Below are positions 17,231 through 31,321 of a DNA stretch of 64,000 bases, one piece after another. Source of the DNA: an uncultured Sphingomonadales bacterium. Its GTDB lineage: Bacteria > Pseudomonadota > Alphaproteobacteria > Sphingomonadales > Sphingomonadaceae. How positions within the stretch are numbered: the stretch's first letter is position 1; every line of letters starts with the position of its first letter. Under the pieces are notes generated by a model. That model saw nothing but the letters and a program-made list of their open reading frames with translations, was not told the origin of the DNA and ran no database searches. Location of the stretch: contig CAIMDB010000032.1 in assembly GCA_903839675.1 (NCBI GenBank), positions 248,001-312,000 of the forward strand, read 5' to 3'. A program made the translations under genes and the position numbers.

Positions 17231-19353
17231 CAATGACCAAAGACCACGCCCCATCTGCGGACCTGCCCGAAGCTTTGTTTTCGGTGCCGGGCATGCATTG
17301 TGCGGGATGCATTGCGAAGATTGAACGCGGGCTTGCAGCAACCCCCGGCATTGATAGCGCGCGTGTCAATTTCACGGCCAAGCGCGTGTCGATCAGCCAT
17401 GATCAGGGCGTGACGGTGCCCGATCTGGTGGCCGCCATCGGTCGGCTGGGTTTTGAAGCGCAGCCGGTTCTGGACCCAACGACCTTGGTGACAGGCGAAG
17501 AAAGCAAGGGCCTGCTGAAGGCGCTGGCCGTGGCCGGATTTGCCGCGATGAACATCATGCTGCTGTCGGTCTCGGTCTGGTCCGGGGCAGAGGGCGGCAC
17601 GCGGGATTTATTCCACTGGCTGTCCGCCATGATTGCGCTGCCGACCATCGCTTATTCGGGCCGCCCCTTCTTTCGGTCGGCATGGATGGCCTTGCGCCAT
17701 GGCCGGACAAACATGGATGTGCCCATTTCCATCGGGGTGATCCTGACCGGTGCGCTCAGCCTGTTTGAAACGATTGTGCACGGGCCCCATGCCTATTTTG
17801 ACGGCGCAGTTATGCTGCTCTTCTTCCTGCTCGGCGGTCGCACCCTCGACAGCATGATGCGCGACCGCGCGCGTGAAGGGGTGGCCTCGCTGCTCAAACA
17901 TACCGCCCCCGGCGCGTTGGTTCTGGACAAGGACGGCCGCACCTCTTGGGTGGACGCGAAGGACCTTGCGCGCGGCATGACGATGATCCTCGCAACCGGA
18001 GAGCGGCTGGCCGCGGACGGTATCATCATCAAGGGCGAATCCCGGTTTGATCTCTCGCTGATGACGGGCGAATCCGCGCCCGTCACGCTCGGCGTGGATG
18101 AGATGGTGCATGCAGGGACGCTCAATGTCGATGCGCCTTTGGAGGTACGGATCACGGCGGTCGGGGCAGATACCGCCATCGCCGATATCGCGCGCATGAT
18201 GGAGGAGGCCGGGCAGTCCAAGTCGCGTTATGTCCGAATCGCAGACCGGGCGGCGCGGCTTTATGCGCCTGCCGTCCATACGCTCGCCGCACTCAGCTTT
18301 GCCGGTTGGATGATGGCCGGGGCTGGGTGGCATGAATCGCTGCTGATCGCGGTTGCCGTGCTGATCATCACCTGCCCCTGTGCGCTGGGCTTGGCGGTTC
18401 CCGCCGCGCAGATTGTGGCGGCAGGCGCGCTGATGAAGAAGGGCGTCCTTGTGAAAGACGGGTCCGCGCTTGAACGCCTGGCCGAGGTGGATGTCGCGCT
18501 GTTCGACAAGACAGGCACGCTGACGCTCGGTCGACCGGACCCGACCAATATTGACGCGCTCGGTGCTGATGATGCGGGCATTGCGCTCGCCCTTGCCCGC
18601 GCCAGCCGCCATCCGCTCAGCCAGTCGCTGCGTCGCGCACTGGAAGAACGGCATGCCACAGCGGCCGACGTCAGCGGCCTCCGCGAACTTGCCGGTTTCG
18701 GCGTTGAAGGCGTCTGGCAGGGGCACAGTGTTTCGCTTGGTCGACCAACCGATGGCGCGGCGACAGCCGCCATGGCGGTCGAATTGACCGGTGCTGGGGC
18801 GCCGGTTCTTCTGACTTTCGAAGACAAACTGCGCCCCGATGCGGCCACCGTCATCGCTCAGTTAAGGGCCGCCCTTATCCCGAGCGCAATCATCTCCGGG
18901 GATCGTGCCGCAGCGGTCGCCCCGGTGGCCCGCATGCTTGGCCTGACCGCGCAAACGGGGATGCAGCCCGAAGACAAGCTGGAGGCCATCGCCCGTCATA
19001 CGGCGGCTGGTGCCAAGGTGCTGATGGTCGGTGACGGTTTGAACGACGGTCCAGCATTGGCTGCAGGACATGCCTCGCTTGCGCCGGCATCGGCGAGTGA
19101 CGCCGGGCAGAATGCCGCTGACGCGGTGTTCCTGGGGGACAGCCTGATACCGGTTATCACCTGCATCCGGGTCGCGCGCGCGACGCAGGCCATTGTCCGG
19201 CAGAACTTCATTCTGGCCATTGGTTACAACGCCATTGCGGTGCCGCTGGCGATTGCAGGGCTCGTCACACCGCTGATTGCGGCAGCGGCCATGTCTGGCT
19301 CCTCGCTCATTGTCGTTGCCAATGCCCTGCGGCTCAAAGGGTCTGCCAAATGA
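17227..19353 (+). CDS. ccoI: Copper-transporting P1B ATPase CcoI/FixI
   Basis: This 708-residue heavy-metal P-type ATPase moves copper across the inner membrane for cbb3 maturation. It has an N-terminal HMA domain with G-M-H-C-A-G-C (residues 22-28), the CPx motif I-T-C-P-C-A-L-G-L in the transport helix, the phosphorylation site D-K-T-G-T-L-T, and the hinge motif G-D-G-L-N-D-G-P-A-L. The actuator loop reads M-T-G-E-S-A-P-V. It overlaps ccoH and ccoS by ATGA. A missing HP locus is not the case: S-R-H-P-L-S-Q is present. Confidence 0.95.
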   Translation: MTMTKDHAPSADLPEALFSVPGMHCAGCIAKIERGLAATPGIDSARVNFTAKRVSISHDQGVTVPDLVAAIGRLGFEAQPVLDPTTLVTGEESKGLLKALAVAGFAAMNIMLLSVSVWSGAEGGTRDLFHWLSAMIALPTIAYSGRPFFRSAWMALRHGRTNMDVPISIGVILTGALSLFETIVHGPHAYFDGAVMLLFFLLGGRTLDSMMRDRAREGVASLLKHTAPGALVLDKDGRTSWVDAKDLARGMTMILATGERLAADGIIIKGESRFDLSLMTGESAPVTLGVDEMVHAGTLNVDAPLEVRITAVGADTAIADIARMMEEAGQSKSRYVRIADRAARLYAPAVHTLAALSFAGWMMAGAGWHESLLIAVAVLIITCPCALGLAVPAAQIVAAGALMKKGVLVKDGSALERLAEVDVALFDKTGTLTLGRPDPTNIDALGADDAGIALALARASRHPLSQSLRRALEERHATAADVSGLRELAGFGVEGVWQGHSVSLGRPTDGAATAAMAVELTGAGAPVLLTFEDKLRPDAATVIAQLRAALIPSAIISGDRAAAVAPVARMLGLTAQTGMQPEDKLEAIARHTAAGAKVLMVGDGLNDGPALAAGHASLAPASASDAGQNAADAVFLGDSLIPVITCIRVARATQAIVRQNFILAIGYNAIAVPLAIAGLVTPLIAAAAMSGSSLIVVANALRLKGSAK

Positions 19354-19508
19354 CGGGCATCTTGCTTCTGATCCCTATTGCCTTGGGCCTTGGGCTGCTG
19401 GGGCTCTTTGCCTTTTTCTGGTCGTTGAAGAGCGGTCAGTTCGAGGATCTGGACGGGGCGGGCCTGCGCATCCTCATCGATGAGGAAGAGGAAGGGCCGC
19501 AGCCATGA
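19350..19508 (+). CDS. ccoS: cbb3 oxidase maturation protein CcoS
   Basis: This 52-residue protein consists of one hydrophobic helix (residues 3-25) followed by the CcoS-typical W-S-L-K-S-G-Q-F-E-D-L-D-G and an acidic tail (D-E-E-E-E). CcoS is needed to insert heme b and copper into CcoN. Its start overlaps the ccoI stop (ATGA), and its stop overlaps the next start (ATGA, 19505-19508). Confidence 0.92.
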   Translation: MTGILLLIPIALGLGLLGLFAFFWSLKSGQFEDLDGAGLRILIDEEEEGPQP

Positions 19509-19744
19509 CCGTGTTGCGCGCTGTCACTCCAATCTTTGCCTTGGCGATCATGTTGCCCGTTCCCATGGCGCAGGCCCGTGTGATCAATGCCCCGATGTGC
19601 AACGGCGGCACGACCCAGATCACGCTGCCCAAAGGGATGGGCGGCCCCATGCCCACCGATGATCATGAGTGCTGCCGCAAGGGCTGCCATGCGGGGTCTG
19701 ACCGGCGCAAGAAAGCGAACCAACTGAACGACAGCTGCTGCTGA
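19505..19744 (+). CDS. Small exported Cys-rich protein, last gene of the cco operon
   Basis: I do not recognise this 79-residue protein. A signal peptide covers residues 1-24 (M-A-Q-A cut site). The mature part of about 55 residues has six cysteines: a lone C in A-P-M-C-N-G-G, then H-E-C-C-R-K-G-C-H, and a terminal S-C-C. The clustered Cys and His residues look suited to binding copper, zinc or heme, or to forming disulfides. It is translationally coupled to ccoS, and the gene is followed by the hairpin at 19764. The context points to a periplasmic role in oxidase metal loading or protection; that is inference. Coding is supported by the ATGA coupling, the signal peptide and the conserved spacing of the operon. 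Confidence 0.75.
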   Translation: MTVLRAVTPIFALAIMLPVPMAQARVINAPMCNGGTTQITLPKGMGGPMPTDDHECCRKGCHAGSDRRKKANQLNDSCC

Positions 19745-19763
19745 GGACTGCGCACATAAAAAG

Positions 19764-19790
19764 GCGGGGCCAACCAGAGGTCGGCCCCGC
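19764..19790. terminator. Hairpin terminator between the cco operon and ompW
   Basis: GCGGGGCC (19764-19771) and GGCCCCGC (19783-19790) form a perfect 8-bp stem, with ACC/GGT extending it after one mismatch. On the minus strand it is followed by CCTTTTT, so it fits as an intrinsic terminator for ompW. On the plus strand it may also stop the cco transcript, though no T-run follows. Confidence 0.7.
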
Positions 19791-19816
19791 AGGGGAGGAG
19801 CTCTTGAAAGAGGGTG

Positions 19817-20482
19817 TTAGAGGCGGAACCCGACCCCGACGCCAAAGACGAACGGATTCAGCTTGATCTTGACCGCCTGCGTGCCGAGCGCCGTCGTCGC
19901 GAGCGTCGCTGTCGTCTTAATGTCGAGATATTTCACGTCGAAGTTCAGGAACATCCGGTCGTTCAGGTCGATGTCCACACCGGCCTGTCCGGCCCAGCCA
20001 AAGCTGCTTTTCATCTTCACGTTGGTCGGGCCGACGGCCGCGACAAACGCGCTGGAGGCTTTTTCCGAATAGAAGAGGGTGTAGTTAACGCCTGCGCCAA
20101 CATAGGGCCGGACTTTGGCGTCGGGCGCGAAGTGATATTGCGCCGTCAGCGTCGGCGGCAGCACCCAAGTGGAGGCGAGCTTGCCGATGCCGCCGGTCAC
20201 ACCCGTCACGCCGCTGGCGGTGTGCTTGGTGGTCGCCGCGATCAGCTCAAACCCGATAGTGTCTGACACCATATGAGTGATGTCGACTTCGGGCATGACC
20301 GAATTGTTGACCGACACGGTTTCGGCTGGAAGCCCCGGCAGGATGCCGCCGGACTTTTCATTGGGGGCCACCATGATCCCGCGAACACGGACATAGGTGT
20401 CTCCCGCCGCTGCCAAAGCCGGTGTCGCAAGTGCGCTGGCGAGGACGGTGGCCAGCAGAAGTTTCCCCTTTTGGATGCTCAT
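19817..20482 (-). CDS. ompW: OmpW-family outer membrane protein
   Basis: This outer membrane beta-barrel has 221 residues. Its signal peptide ends A-L-A-A-A-G near residue 25, it has the OmpW-type V-R-V-R-G-I-M-V-A-P-N start, alternating amphipathic strands, and a C-terminal aromatic/basic end (G-V-G-F-R-L). OmpW forms an eight-stranded barrel with a hydrophobic channel, linked to uptake of small hydrophobic molecules and, in other bacteria, to low-oxygen control. Here it lies 41 nt downstream of the usp gene on the same strand. Both could therefore be driven from the FNR box at 21423. Confidence 0.88.
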   Translation of the reverse strand: MSIQKGKLLLATVLASALATPALAAAGDTYVRVRGIMVAPNEKSGGILPGLPAETVSVNNSVMPEVDITHMVSDTIGFELIAATTKHTASGVTGVTGGIGKLASTWVLPPTLTAQYHFAPDAKVRPYVGAGVNYTLFYSEKASSAFVAAVGPTNVKMKSSFGWAGQAGVDIDLNDRMFLNFDVKYLDIKTTATLATTALGTQAVKIKLNPFVFGVGVGFRL

Positions 20483-20523
20483 TGGTTTTCTCCTTTTGAT
20501 GAGCAGTGAATGGATGGCCCGGT

Positions 20524-21336
20524 TCAGCGACTCAGCAGCACCGGAATGTCGGACTGGGTCGACAGCCGCCGCGTCACGCCGCCCAGCAGCGTCTCACGCA
20601 GGCGGGAATGGCCATAGGCACCGATCAGGATGGCGCCCGCGCCAACCTCTTTTGCGACCTCCATGATGAGTATGTCGGGTGCGCCGTCGGCATCGGTAAA
20701 GGTCCGCAGATCAGACGTGATGCCGTGGCGCGAGAGATAGGCACTGGCGTCGGTGGAAGGAAATTCCTCCCCCTCTTCGCTGACCGAAACGAGCGTCACG
20801 GATGCGGCCAGTTTGAGGGCCGGCACTGTTTCCCGAATGGCGCGCGCGGACTGTTCGGACGCATTCCAGCCGATGACGACCGGCGCCATGGCGTCGAATT
20901 GTTTGACGCCCTTGGGCACGACCAGAACGGCGCACCCGGCGTTCACCGCGACATCATCGACAACCGACAAAGGAGACGCGGACGTTGCCCGATCACGCCC
21001 GGCTTGGCTGAGGACCACAAGGTCCATGAGTGACGAGACCGACACTAATGTCTGTGCGGGGTCGCCATCATAAGACTGCCAGTCCCAGCGCACATCTTCA
21101 TGCGAGAGATGCTCTTCAAGCTTCGCGCAGACCCGGTCTTCGGTTTCCCGCAGACTGTCAATCAAAGCGCCGCTCGTGAAGACGCCACCCATCGGGTCCA
21201 GCCCGACATAAGAGGCATAGGGTGTCACATAAGCGCAGGTCAGATGCGCATCATGCGCGCGGCACACGTCCAGCGCGACCGACAGGCGGCTATCAAGTTC
21301 TTCATCCTCGAAAACGTGGAGCAAGACCGATTTCAT
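20524..21336 (-). CDS. Universal stress protein, tandem UspA domains
   Basis: This cytoplasmic protein of about 270 residues contains two Usp folds. The second carries the nucleotide-binding motif G-A-Y-G-H-S-R-L-R-E-T-L-L-G-G-V-T near the C-terminus; the first is degenerate at that position. Tandem Usp proteins of this kind respond to oxygen limitation and energy stress in other bacteria. I chose ATG 21336 (reading M-K-S-V-L-L-H-V) with GAAGG upstream; an in-frame ATG at 21351 adds five residues. The FNR box lies 87 bp upstream of this start. ompW follows on the same strand, and hemN diverges. Confidence 0.85.
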   Translation of the reverse strand: MKSVLLHVFEDEELDSRLSVALDVCRAHDAHLTCAYVTPYASYVGLDPMGGVFTSGALIDSLRETEDRVCAKLEEHLSHEDVRWDWQSYDGDPAQTLVSVSSLMDLVVLSQAGRDRATSASPLSVVDDVAVNAGCAVLVVPKGVKQFDAMAPVVIGWNASEQSARAIRETVPALKLAASVTLVSVSEEGEEFPSTDASAYLSRHGITSDLRTFTDADGAPDILIMEVAKEVGAGAILIGAYGHSRLRETLLGGVTRRLSTQSDIPVLLSR

Positions 21337-21422
21337 GTCTGCTACCTTCATGGTTGTTGTTGGTACCCCCTCTAACTGTCAGCCCGGCCAATCGGGGTCA
21401 TTGATGGAGGACAAGAATTTGA

Positions 21423-21436
21423 TTGATCGAAGTCAA
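21423..21436. promoter_or_regulatory. FNR/FixK box between usp-ompW and hemN
   Basis: TTGATCGAAGTCAA matches TTGAT-N4-GTCAA, the alphaproteobacterial FNR/FixK consensus. It lies 36 bp before the hemN ATG and about 87 bp before the usp start, in the divergent intergenic region. It could serve one or both promoters. Its closeness to hemN means that transcript would have a very short leader, or that the site mainly serves usp-ompW. Confidence 0.78.
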
Positions 21437-21471
21437 AGCTGGTTTGCGGCGGAAAACTTAGACCCTCGACC

Positions 21472-22803
21472 ATGTGGCCTTACCTTCCCGAGCTGATTGA
21501 ACGGCCCGTTCCGCGCTATACGAGCTATCCGCCTGCAACCGCGTTTCGGGGCGATGTCGGGGTGGACGATCAGCAGCGGGCGTTGAACGCTGTGGCGGCA
21601 GGGACGCCGCTCTCGCTCTATCTCCACATTCCCTATTGCCAGCAAATCTGCTGGTACTGCGGCTGCAACACAGGTGCCGCCGGCAGGACTCAGCGCCTAA
21701 CCGCTTATCTGGCGGCGCTAGAAGCCGAAATCTCGCTGGTCGCCAAGCTGCTGGGTGGCCGGGGCAAGCTGCGTCGTATTGCCTTTGGCGGTGGCAGCCC
21801 CAATGCACTCGCACCGATTGATTTTGTCCGTATTGTTGATCGGCTGGTGACCATCTTCGGGGCCGGGGCAACACCCGATATCTCGGTGGAGATCGATCCG
21901 CGCGCCTTCACCCGCGAATGGGCGATGACGCTGTCTATCGCGCAGGTCACGCGCGTCAGCTTTGGCGTCCAGAGTTTTGATCCCGACATTCAGGCTGCGA
22001 TTGGCCGCATCCAGCCGGTCGATATGATTGACACCTGCATGGCGTCCCTGCGTGCCCGCGGCATCACGGCGGTCAATTTTGATCTCATGTACGGGCTGCC
22101 ATTTCAGACCATCGAAAAGCTGGATGCGACGCTGGACGAGGTGGTCCGGATGCGGCCCAGCCGCATTGCGCTGTTCGGCTATGCCCATGTGCCGCAGATG
22201 TTTCCGCGCCAGCGGCGGATCGACGTATCGGCCTTACCCAATGCCGAACAGCGCTTTGCACAGGCAGCGCATGGTTATGATCGGCTTGTGGCGGAAGGTT
22301 ATGTCCCCATTGGCTTTGATCACTTCGCCTTGCCGGGAGATCCTCTGGCGATGGCGGCCAGCAAGGGTCAGGTCCGGCGCAATTTTCAGGGTTTCACCGA
22401 AGATCAGTCCGATGTCCTCATTGGTTTGGGCGCCAGCGCCATCAGTCTGTTTCCGGGGGCGATCATCCAGAATGAGAAGAACCCCGGCACCTATCGGGAT
22501 TGCATAAGCGATGGCCGACTGGCTGGGGCGCGGGGCGTGCGACTGGCGCTGGAAGACCAAAGGCGTGGCGTCTTGATTGAGCAGTTGCTCTGCCAGCTAA
22601 AGGCGCGGGTCGATAGCGATCTGGTGGATCCGCAGTTAGAGGACATGTTGACGCATTTCGTGTCTCTTGGCCTTGTGGAACGGGCGGGCGATGTGCTGTC
22701 GATCACCGATCAGGGTCGCCCTTATGCCCGCAACGTGGCCGCCGCCTTTGACAGGCACGCCGCCGGGCAGAAGATTCCGTTTCGTGTCGGAAAACTTTCA
22801 TAA
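21472..22803 (+). CDS. hemN: Oxygen-independent coproporphyrinogen III oxidase
   Basis: This radical-SAM enzyme of 443 residues converts coproporphyrinogen III to protoporphyrinogen IX without oxygen, supplying heme under low oxygen. The cluster motif is complete: C56-x3-C60-x2-C63, plus the HemN-specific C65 (C-Q-Q-I-C-W-Y-C-G-C-N-T). The G-G-G-S-P glycine motif and R-Y-T-S-Y-P-P-A-T, the HemN-type N-terminal substrate element, are present. These set it apart from HemW. ATG 21472 follows the FNR box. Its placement beside the cbb3 cluster matches the heme demand of that oxidase. Confidence 0.93.
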   Translation: MWPYLPELIERPVPRYTSYPPATAFRGDVGVDDQQRALNAVAAGTPLSLYLHIPYCQQICWYCGCNTGAAGRTQRLTAYLAALEAEISLVAKLLGGRGKLRRIAFGGGSPNALAPIDFVRIVDRLVTIFGAGATPDISVEIDPRAFTREWAMTLSIAQVTRVSFGVQSFDPDIQAAIGRIQPVDMIDTCMASLRARGITAVNFDLMYGLPFQTIEKLDATLDEVVRMRPSRIALFGYAHVPQMFPRQRRIDVSALPNAEQRFAQAAHGYDRLVAEGYVPIGFDHFALPGDPLAMAASKGQVRRNFQGFTEDQSDVLIGLGASAISLFPGAIIQNEKNPGTYRDCISDGRLAGARGVRLALEDQRRGVLIEQLLCQLKARVDSDLVDPQLEDMLTHFVSLGLVERAGDVLSITDQGRPYARNVAAAFDRHAAGQKIPFRVGKLS

Positions 22804-22847
22804 AGCGTCATTAGTGCTATCGTGCTTCTTTAACAGTTTGGCACTTT

Positions 22848-24998
22848 ATGACCGCGAGCACAGAAACATCGACACCCAAGGCCGTTGAAACGCCGGACGC
22901 GACGTCCCGCTATTTCAACCGGGAAGTCAGCTGGTTGAAGTTCAACCGGCGCGTGCTGGAAGAAGCGCAGAACCCCAACCACCCCTTGCTGGAACGGCTG
23001 CGCTTTCTGTCCATCTCCGGCGGAAACCTTGATGAATTCTTCATGGTCCGTGTGGCGGGCCTGCGCGGTCAGCAGATGCGCGGCATTGAAGAAGTGTCGA
23101 TTGACGGCCTTATTCCGGCCCAACAGCTGGAACTGATCGGCAAAGAAGCGGACGAGCTGATGGCGGATCAGCAGGTTCTGTGGCGGCAGTTGCGCACCGA
23201 AATGGCATCGCAGGGCATTCGTGTGGTCGCAGGCGCTGATGTCGCAGAGGGCGACCGGGCGGGGCTGGAAACCTATTTTCGGGAAGAGATTTTCCCGATC
23301 CTGACATTGCAGGCGCTGGACCCGGCGCATCCTTTTCCGTTCATCCCCAACCTTGGCATGTCGATGATCTTCGATCTGGAGCGCCGCTCCGACGAAGAGG
23401 AAATCCGCGAACTCATCATGATCCCCGCGACGCTGCCGCGCTTCGTGCGCGTGCCCGGCAGAACGGCGACCTATGTCACGATTGAGGAGATGATCCGGCT
23501 TCATGCAGGGTTGCTCTTCCCCGGGTTCGATCTGATCGGCTCCGGCCTGTTCCGCGTCATCCGCGACAGCGACATCGAACTGGAAGAAGAAGCCGAAGAT
23601 CTCGTCCGCTTCTTCCGCAGCGCCATTAAGCGACGGCGGCGCGGTCGCGTGATCCGGCTTGAAGCCGAACATGACATGCCTGAAGCGCTTGAATCGCTGA
23701 TCCGCAAAGAACTGGGCGGCAATGAAGTCACCATTGCCGAAACCGACGGTATCCTTGGCATTGTGGGCTTGAGCCAGTTGGTCGACGAGGATCGGCCTGA
23801 TTTGAAATTCACCCCCTATTCGCCGCGCTTTCCGGAACGCATCCGCGAGCATGACGGGGATTGTTTTGCCGCCATCCGCCAGAAGGACATTGTTGTCCAC
23901 CACCCCTATGAGGCGTTTGATGTCGTCCTTGCTTTCTTGAGCCAGGCGGCCGCGGACCCCAATGTCGTGGCGATCAAGCAGACGCTCTACCGCGCGGGTA
24001 AGCAGTCCGCGATTGTGCGTGCTTTGTGCGATGCCGCCGAAGCGGGCAAATCCGTGACCGCCGTTGTCGAGTTGAAGGCACGCTTTGATGAAGAGCAGAA
24101 CCTGCAATGGGCGTCGCAGCTGGAGCGTTCGGGCGTGCAGGTCGTCTACGGCTTCATTGACTGGAAAACCCACGCCAAGATTTCGATGGTGGTCCGCCGC
24201 GAAGGCAAAAATTTCCGCACCTATTGCCACTTCGGTACGGGCAATTACCACCCGGTAACGGCGCGCATCTACACCGACATCAGCTACTTCACCGCAGACC
24301 CCGCACTGGGCCGGGATGCGGCACAGGTGTTCAACTACATCACCGGATATGTTGAGCCGCCGGAGCTCAAATACATCACCATCAGCCCCCGGCATTTGCG
24401 CGAAAAGCTGTTGGCGTTGATCGACCGCGAAATCGCCAATGTGCGCGCGGGCAAGGCTGGTGCTGTCTGGGCAAAGATGAATTCGCTGGCCGACCGGTTC
24501 GTGATCAATAAGCTCTATGAAGCCAGTGCCGCCGGTGTTCGCATTGAACTCATCATCCGGGGCGTGTGTTGCCTGCGTCCGGGGGTGCCCGGTCTTTCGG
24601 AAAACATTCAGGTGAAGTCGATCATCGGACGTTTTCTGGAACACAGCCGCATCTGGGCGTTCGGCAATGGCAGTGCACTGCCGAACAACAAGGCGGAGGT
24701 CTTCATCTCCTCGGCAGACTGGATGCCGCGCAATTTTGACCGCCGCGTTGAATATGCGCTGCCCGTCCGCAACGCGACCGTTCATGATCAGATCCTCGAT
24801 CAGGTGATGGTCGCCAATCTCATCGACACGGAGCAAAGCTGGTATCTAAAGCCGGACGGCAGCTACGAACGGGCCATCCCCGGCGATGAACCCTTTAACT
24901 TGCATCGTTATTTTATGACAAATCCCTCGCTTTCAGGCCGAGGGGCATCGCTTGGGAGTGGCGCGGTTCCAAAACTGGTCTTAAACGGCAAGCGGTGA
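22848..24998 (+). CDS. ppk1: Polyphosphate kinase 1
   Basis: This enzyme of 716 residues makes polyphosphate reversibly from ATP. The N-terminal domain begins with [20 protein letters not shown], typical of PPK1. The autophosphorylated His lies in [10 protein letters not shown] (H461), and a second conserved His-containing motif is present in the C-terminal PLD-like domain ([10 protein letters not shown]). The ppx start overlaps the stop (GTGA), so synthesis and degradation enzymes are made together. Confidence 0.95.
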   Translation: MTASTETSTPKAVETPDATSRYFNREVSWLKFNRRVLEEAQNPNHPLLERLRFLSISGGNLDEFFMVRVAGLRGQQMRGIEEVSIDGLIPAQQLELIGKEADELMADQQVLWRQLRTEMASQGIRVVAGADVAEGDRAGLETYFREEIFPILTLQALDPAHPFPFIPNLGMSMIFDLERRSDEEEIRELIMIPATLPRFVRVPGRTATYVTIEEMIRLHAGLLFPGFDLIGSGLFRVIRDSDIELEEEAEDLVRFFRSAIKRRRRGRVIRLEAEHDMPEALESLIRKELGGNEVTIAETDGILGIVGLSQLVDEDRPDLKFTPYSPRFPERIREHDGDCFAAIRQKDIVVHHPYEAFDVVLAFLSQAAADPNVVAIKQTLYRAGKQSAIVRALCDAAEAGKSVTAVVELKARFDEEQNLQWASQLERSGVQVVYGFIDWKTHAKISMVVRREGKNFRTYCHFGTGNYHPVTARIYTDISYFTADPALGRDAAQVFNYITGYVEPPELKYITISPRHLREKLLALIDREIANVRAGKAGAVWAKMNSLADRFVINKLYEASAAGVRIELIIRGVCCLRPGVPGLSENIQVKSIIGRFLEHSRIWAFGNGSALPNNKAEVFISSADWMPRNFDRRVEYALPVRNATVHDQILDQVMVANLIDTEQSWYLKPDGSYERAIPGDEPFNLHRYFMTNPSLSGRGASLGSGAVPKLVLNGKR

Positions 24999-26457
24999 AT
25001 GGGACTCAACGCAAAGCTGTCATTGATATAGGCTCCAACTCGGTTCGGTTGGTGGTCTTTGGTGGTGCGCCAAGGGCGCCCATCGTGCTCTACAACGAAA
25101 AGCTGGCAGCAGGCCTTGGCGGAGGCGTCGTCCGCGACGGACGGCTGGACAAGGTTGCCAGCGACATGGCCCTGCGCGGGCTGGCCCGCTTCGCCCTTGT
25201 CGCAAAGGCTTGGGACGTCAGCTGGCTGCGCGTCGTGGCAACAGCGGCCGTGCGCGATGCGGAAAATGGCGCTGCGTTCTTGGAAGCCGTCAAGGCCCTT
25301 GGCCTGCCGGTCGAACTCCTGTCAGGCGAGGAAGAAGCGCGCATCTCCGGTTGTGGCGTGCTTTCGGCCATTCCCAATGCCGATGGTGTGATGGCGGATC
25401 TGGGTGGCGGCAGTCTCGATCTGTCGCGGCTAGAACAACGTCATGTGACGCAGACCGGGTCGATCCCCATCGGCGCAATCCGGGCCAGAGCCCTGACCGA
25501 GGAGGGGGGTGGTGCGCTCGAAGCGACGCTGCGCAAGGGCATGAAGCCGATCAATTGGCTGACGCAAAGTGAAGGCCGACCGCTCTATCTCGTTGGCGGC
25601 CCCTGGCGCGCGCTCGCCCGCGTACATATGCACATGCATCGCTACCCCTTGCCGGTTCTGGCGCGATACCGGATTGCCACCGGCGATGCGCCGCTGCTGG
25701 CAGAGACGATCAGCGGCATGACGACAGCGGCGCTCAAGTCGATTCGTGAAATGCCGAGTTCGCGCGTGCCGATGCTGCATGCGACGGCCCAGCTTTTGAA
25801 TGTGCTGGCAGCGCTGCTGAAACCCTCGACCTTCGTGATCTGCCCTTATGGCCTGCGCGAAGGGCTGATGTTCGATGCGCTGTCCCCGGCCGAAAAGGCG
25901 CTTGATCCGCTGACCGAAGGGGTTGCCTTTGCAACGGCAGACCATCAACAGCCACCGGGCTTTGGCGATGCCATGGCGCATTGGCTGGACCAGTTGTTCG
26001 ACAAAGAGGCGGAATCGCTGGGCCGGTTGCGCCGCGCCGTCTGTCAGATTGCAGGCGTTGGCTGGTCCAGCACGCCGGGTTTCCGCGCGCTGACGGGTGA
26101 AGAAATGGCGCTGCACGGCAATTGGATTGGCATTACAGCGGCCGAACGCGCGATGATGGCGATGGCGCTGCACGTTGGGCTTGGCGGTGACCTCGATGTG
26201 CCCTCCGGACTGAAGCCGTTGGCCGATGGCTTGCAACTTGAAACAGGCCGCAATTGGGGCCTCGCCATCCGCGTTGCGGATCGTCTGGCCGGGGGGTCTG
26301 CCGAGATTTTGGCGTCAAGCCGACCCGAAATTTCAGGCGGTGCGCTGACGCTTCATCTGGGGTCTGCCCATGCCGCACTCGATGAACCGACGCTGCGCCG
26401 TCGCCTGCAACGGCTGGTGGCAGGGCTGGGCCTGCAAAGCGGTAGTGTCCAGGTCAC

Positions 26458-26461
<4 letters not shown>
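24995..26461 (+). CDS. ppx: Exopolyphosphatase / Ppx-GppA family phosphatase
   Basis: This 488-residue protein has the ASKHA ATPase fold. The first phosphate loop is [12 protein letters not shown] (residues 8-19), the catalytic Glu lies in [10 protein letters not shown] near 115, and the second loop [10 protein letters not shown] is near 135. A C-terminal HD-like helical region (about 330-480) follows. It trims polyphosphate from the end or hydrolyses pppGpp; the two activities cannot be told apart from sequence. GTG start overlapping ppk1 stop. Its stop shares TTAG with that of convergent glgX. Confidence 0.92.

Positions 26462-31317
<4,856 letters not shown>

Positions 31318-31321
<4 letters not shown>

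Noticed and set aside
22830-24836. A 668-codon open frame antisense to ppk1
   Set aside because: Full-length overlap with an unambiguous ppk1 gene; GC-rich codon bias keeps opposite frames open. The translation is His/Arg-rich without a recognisable domain.
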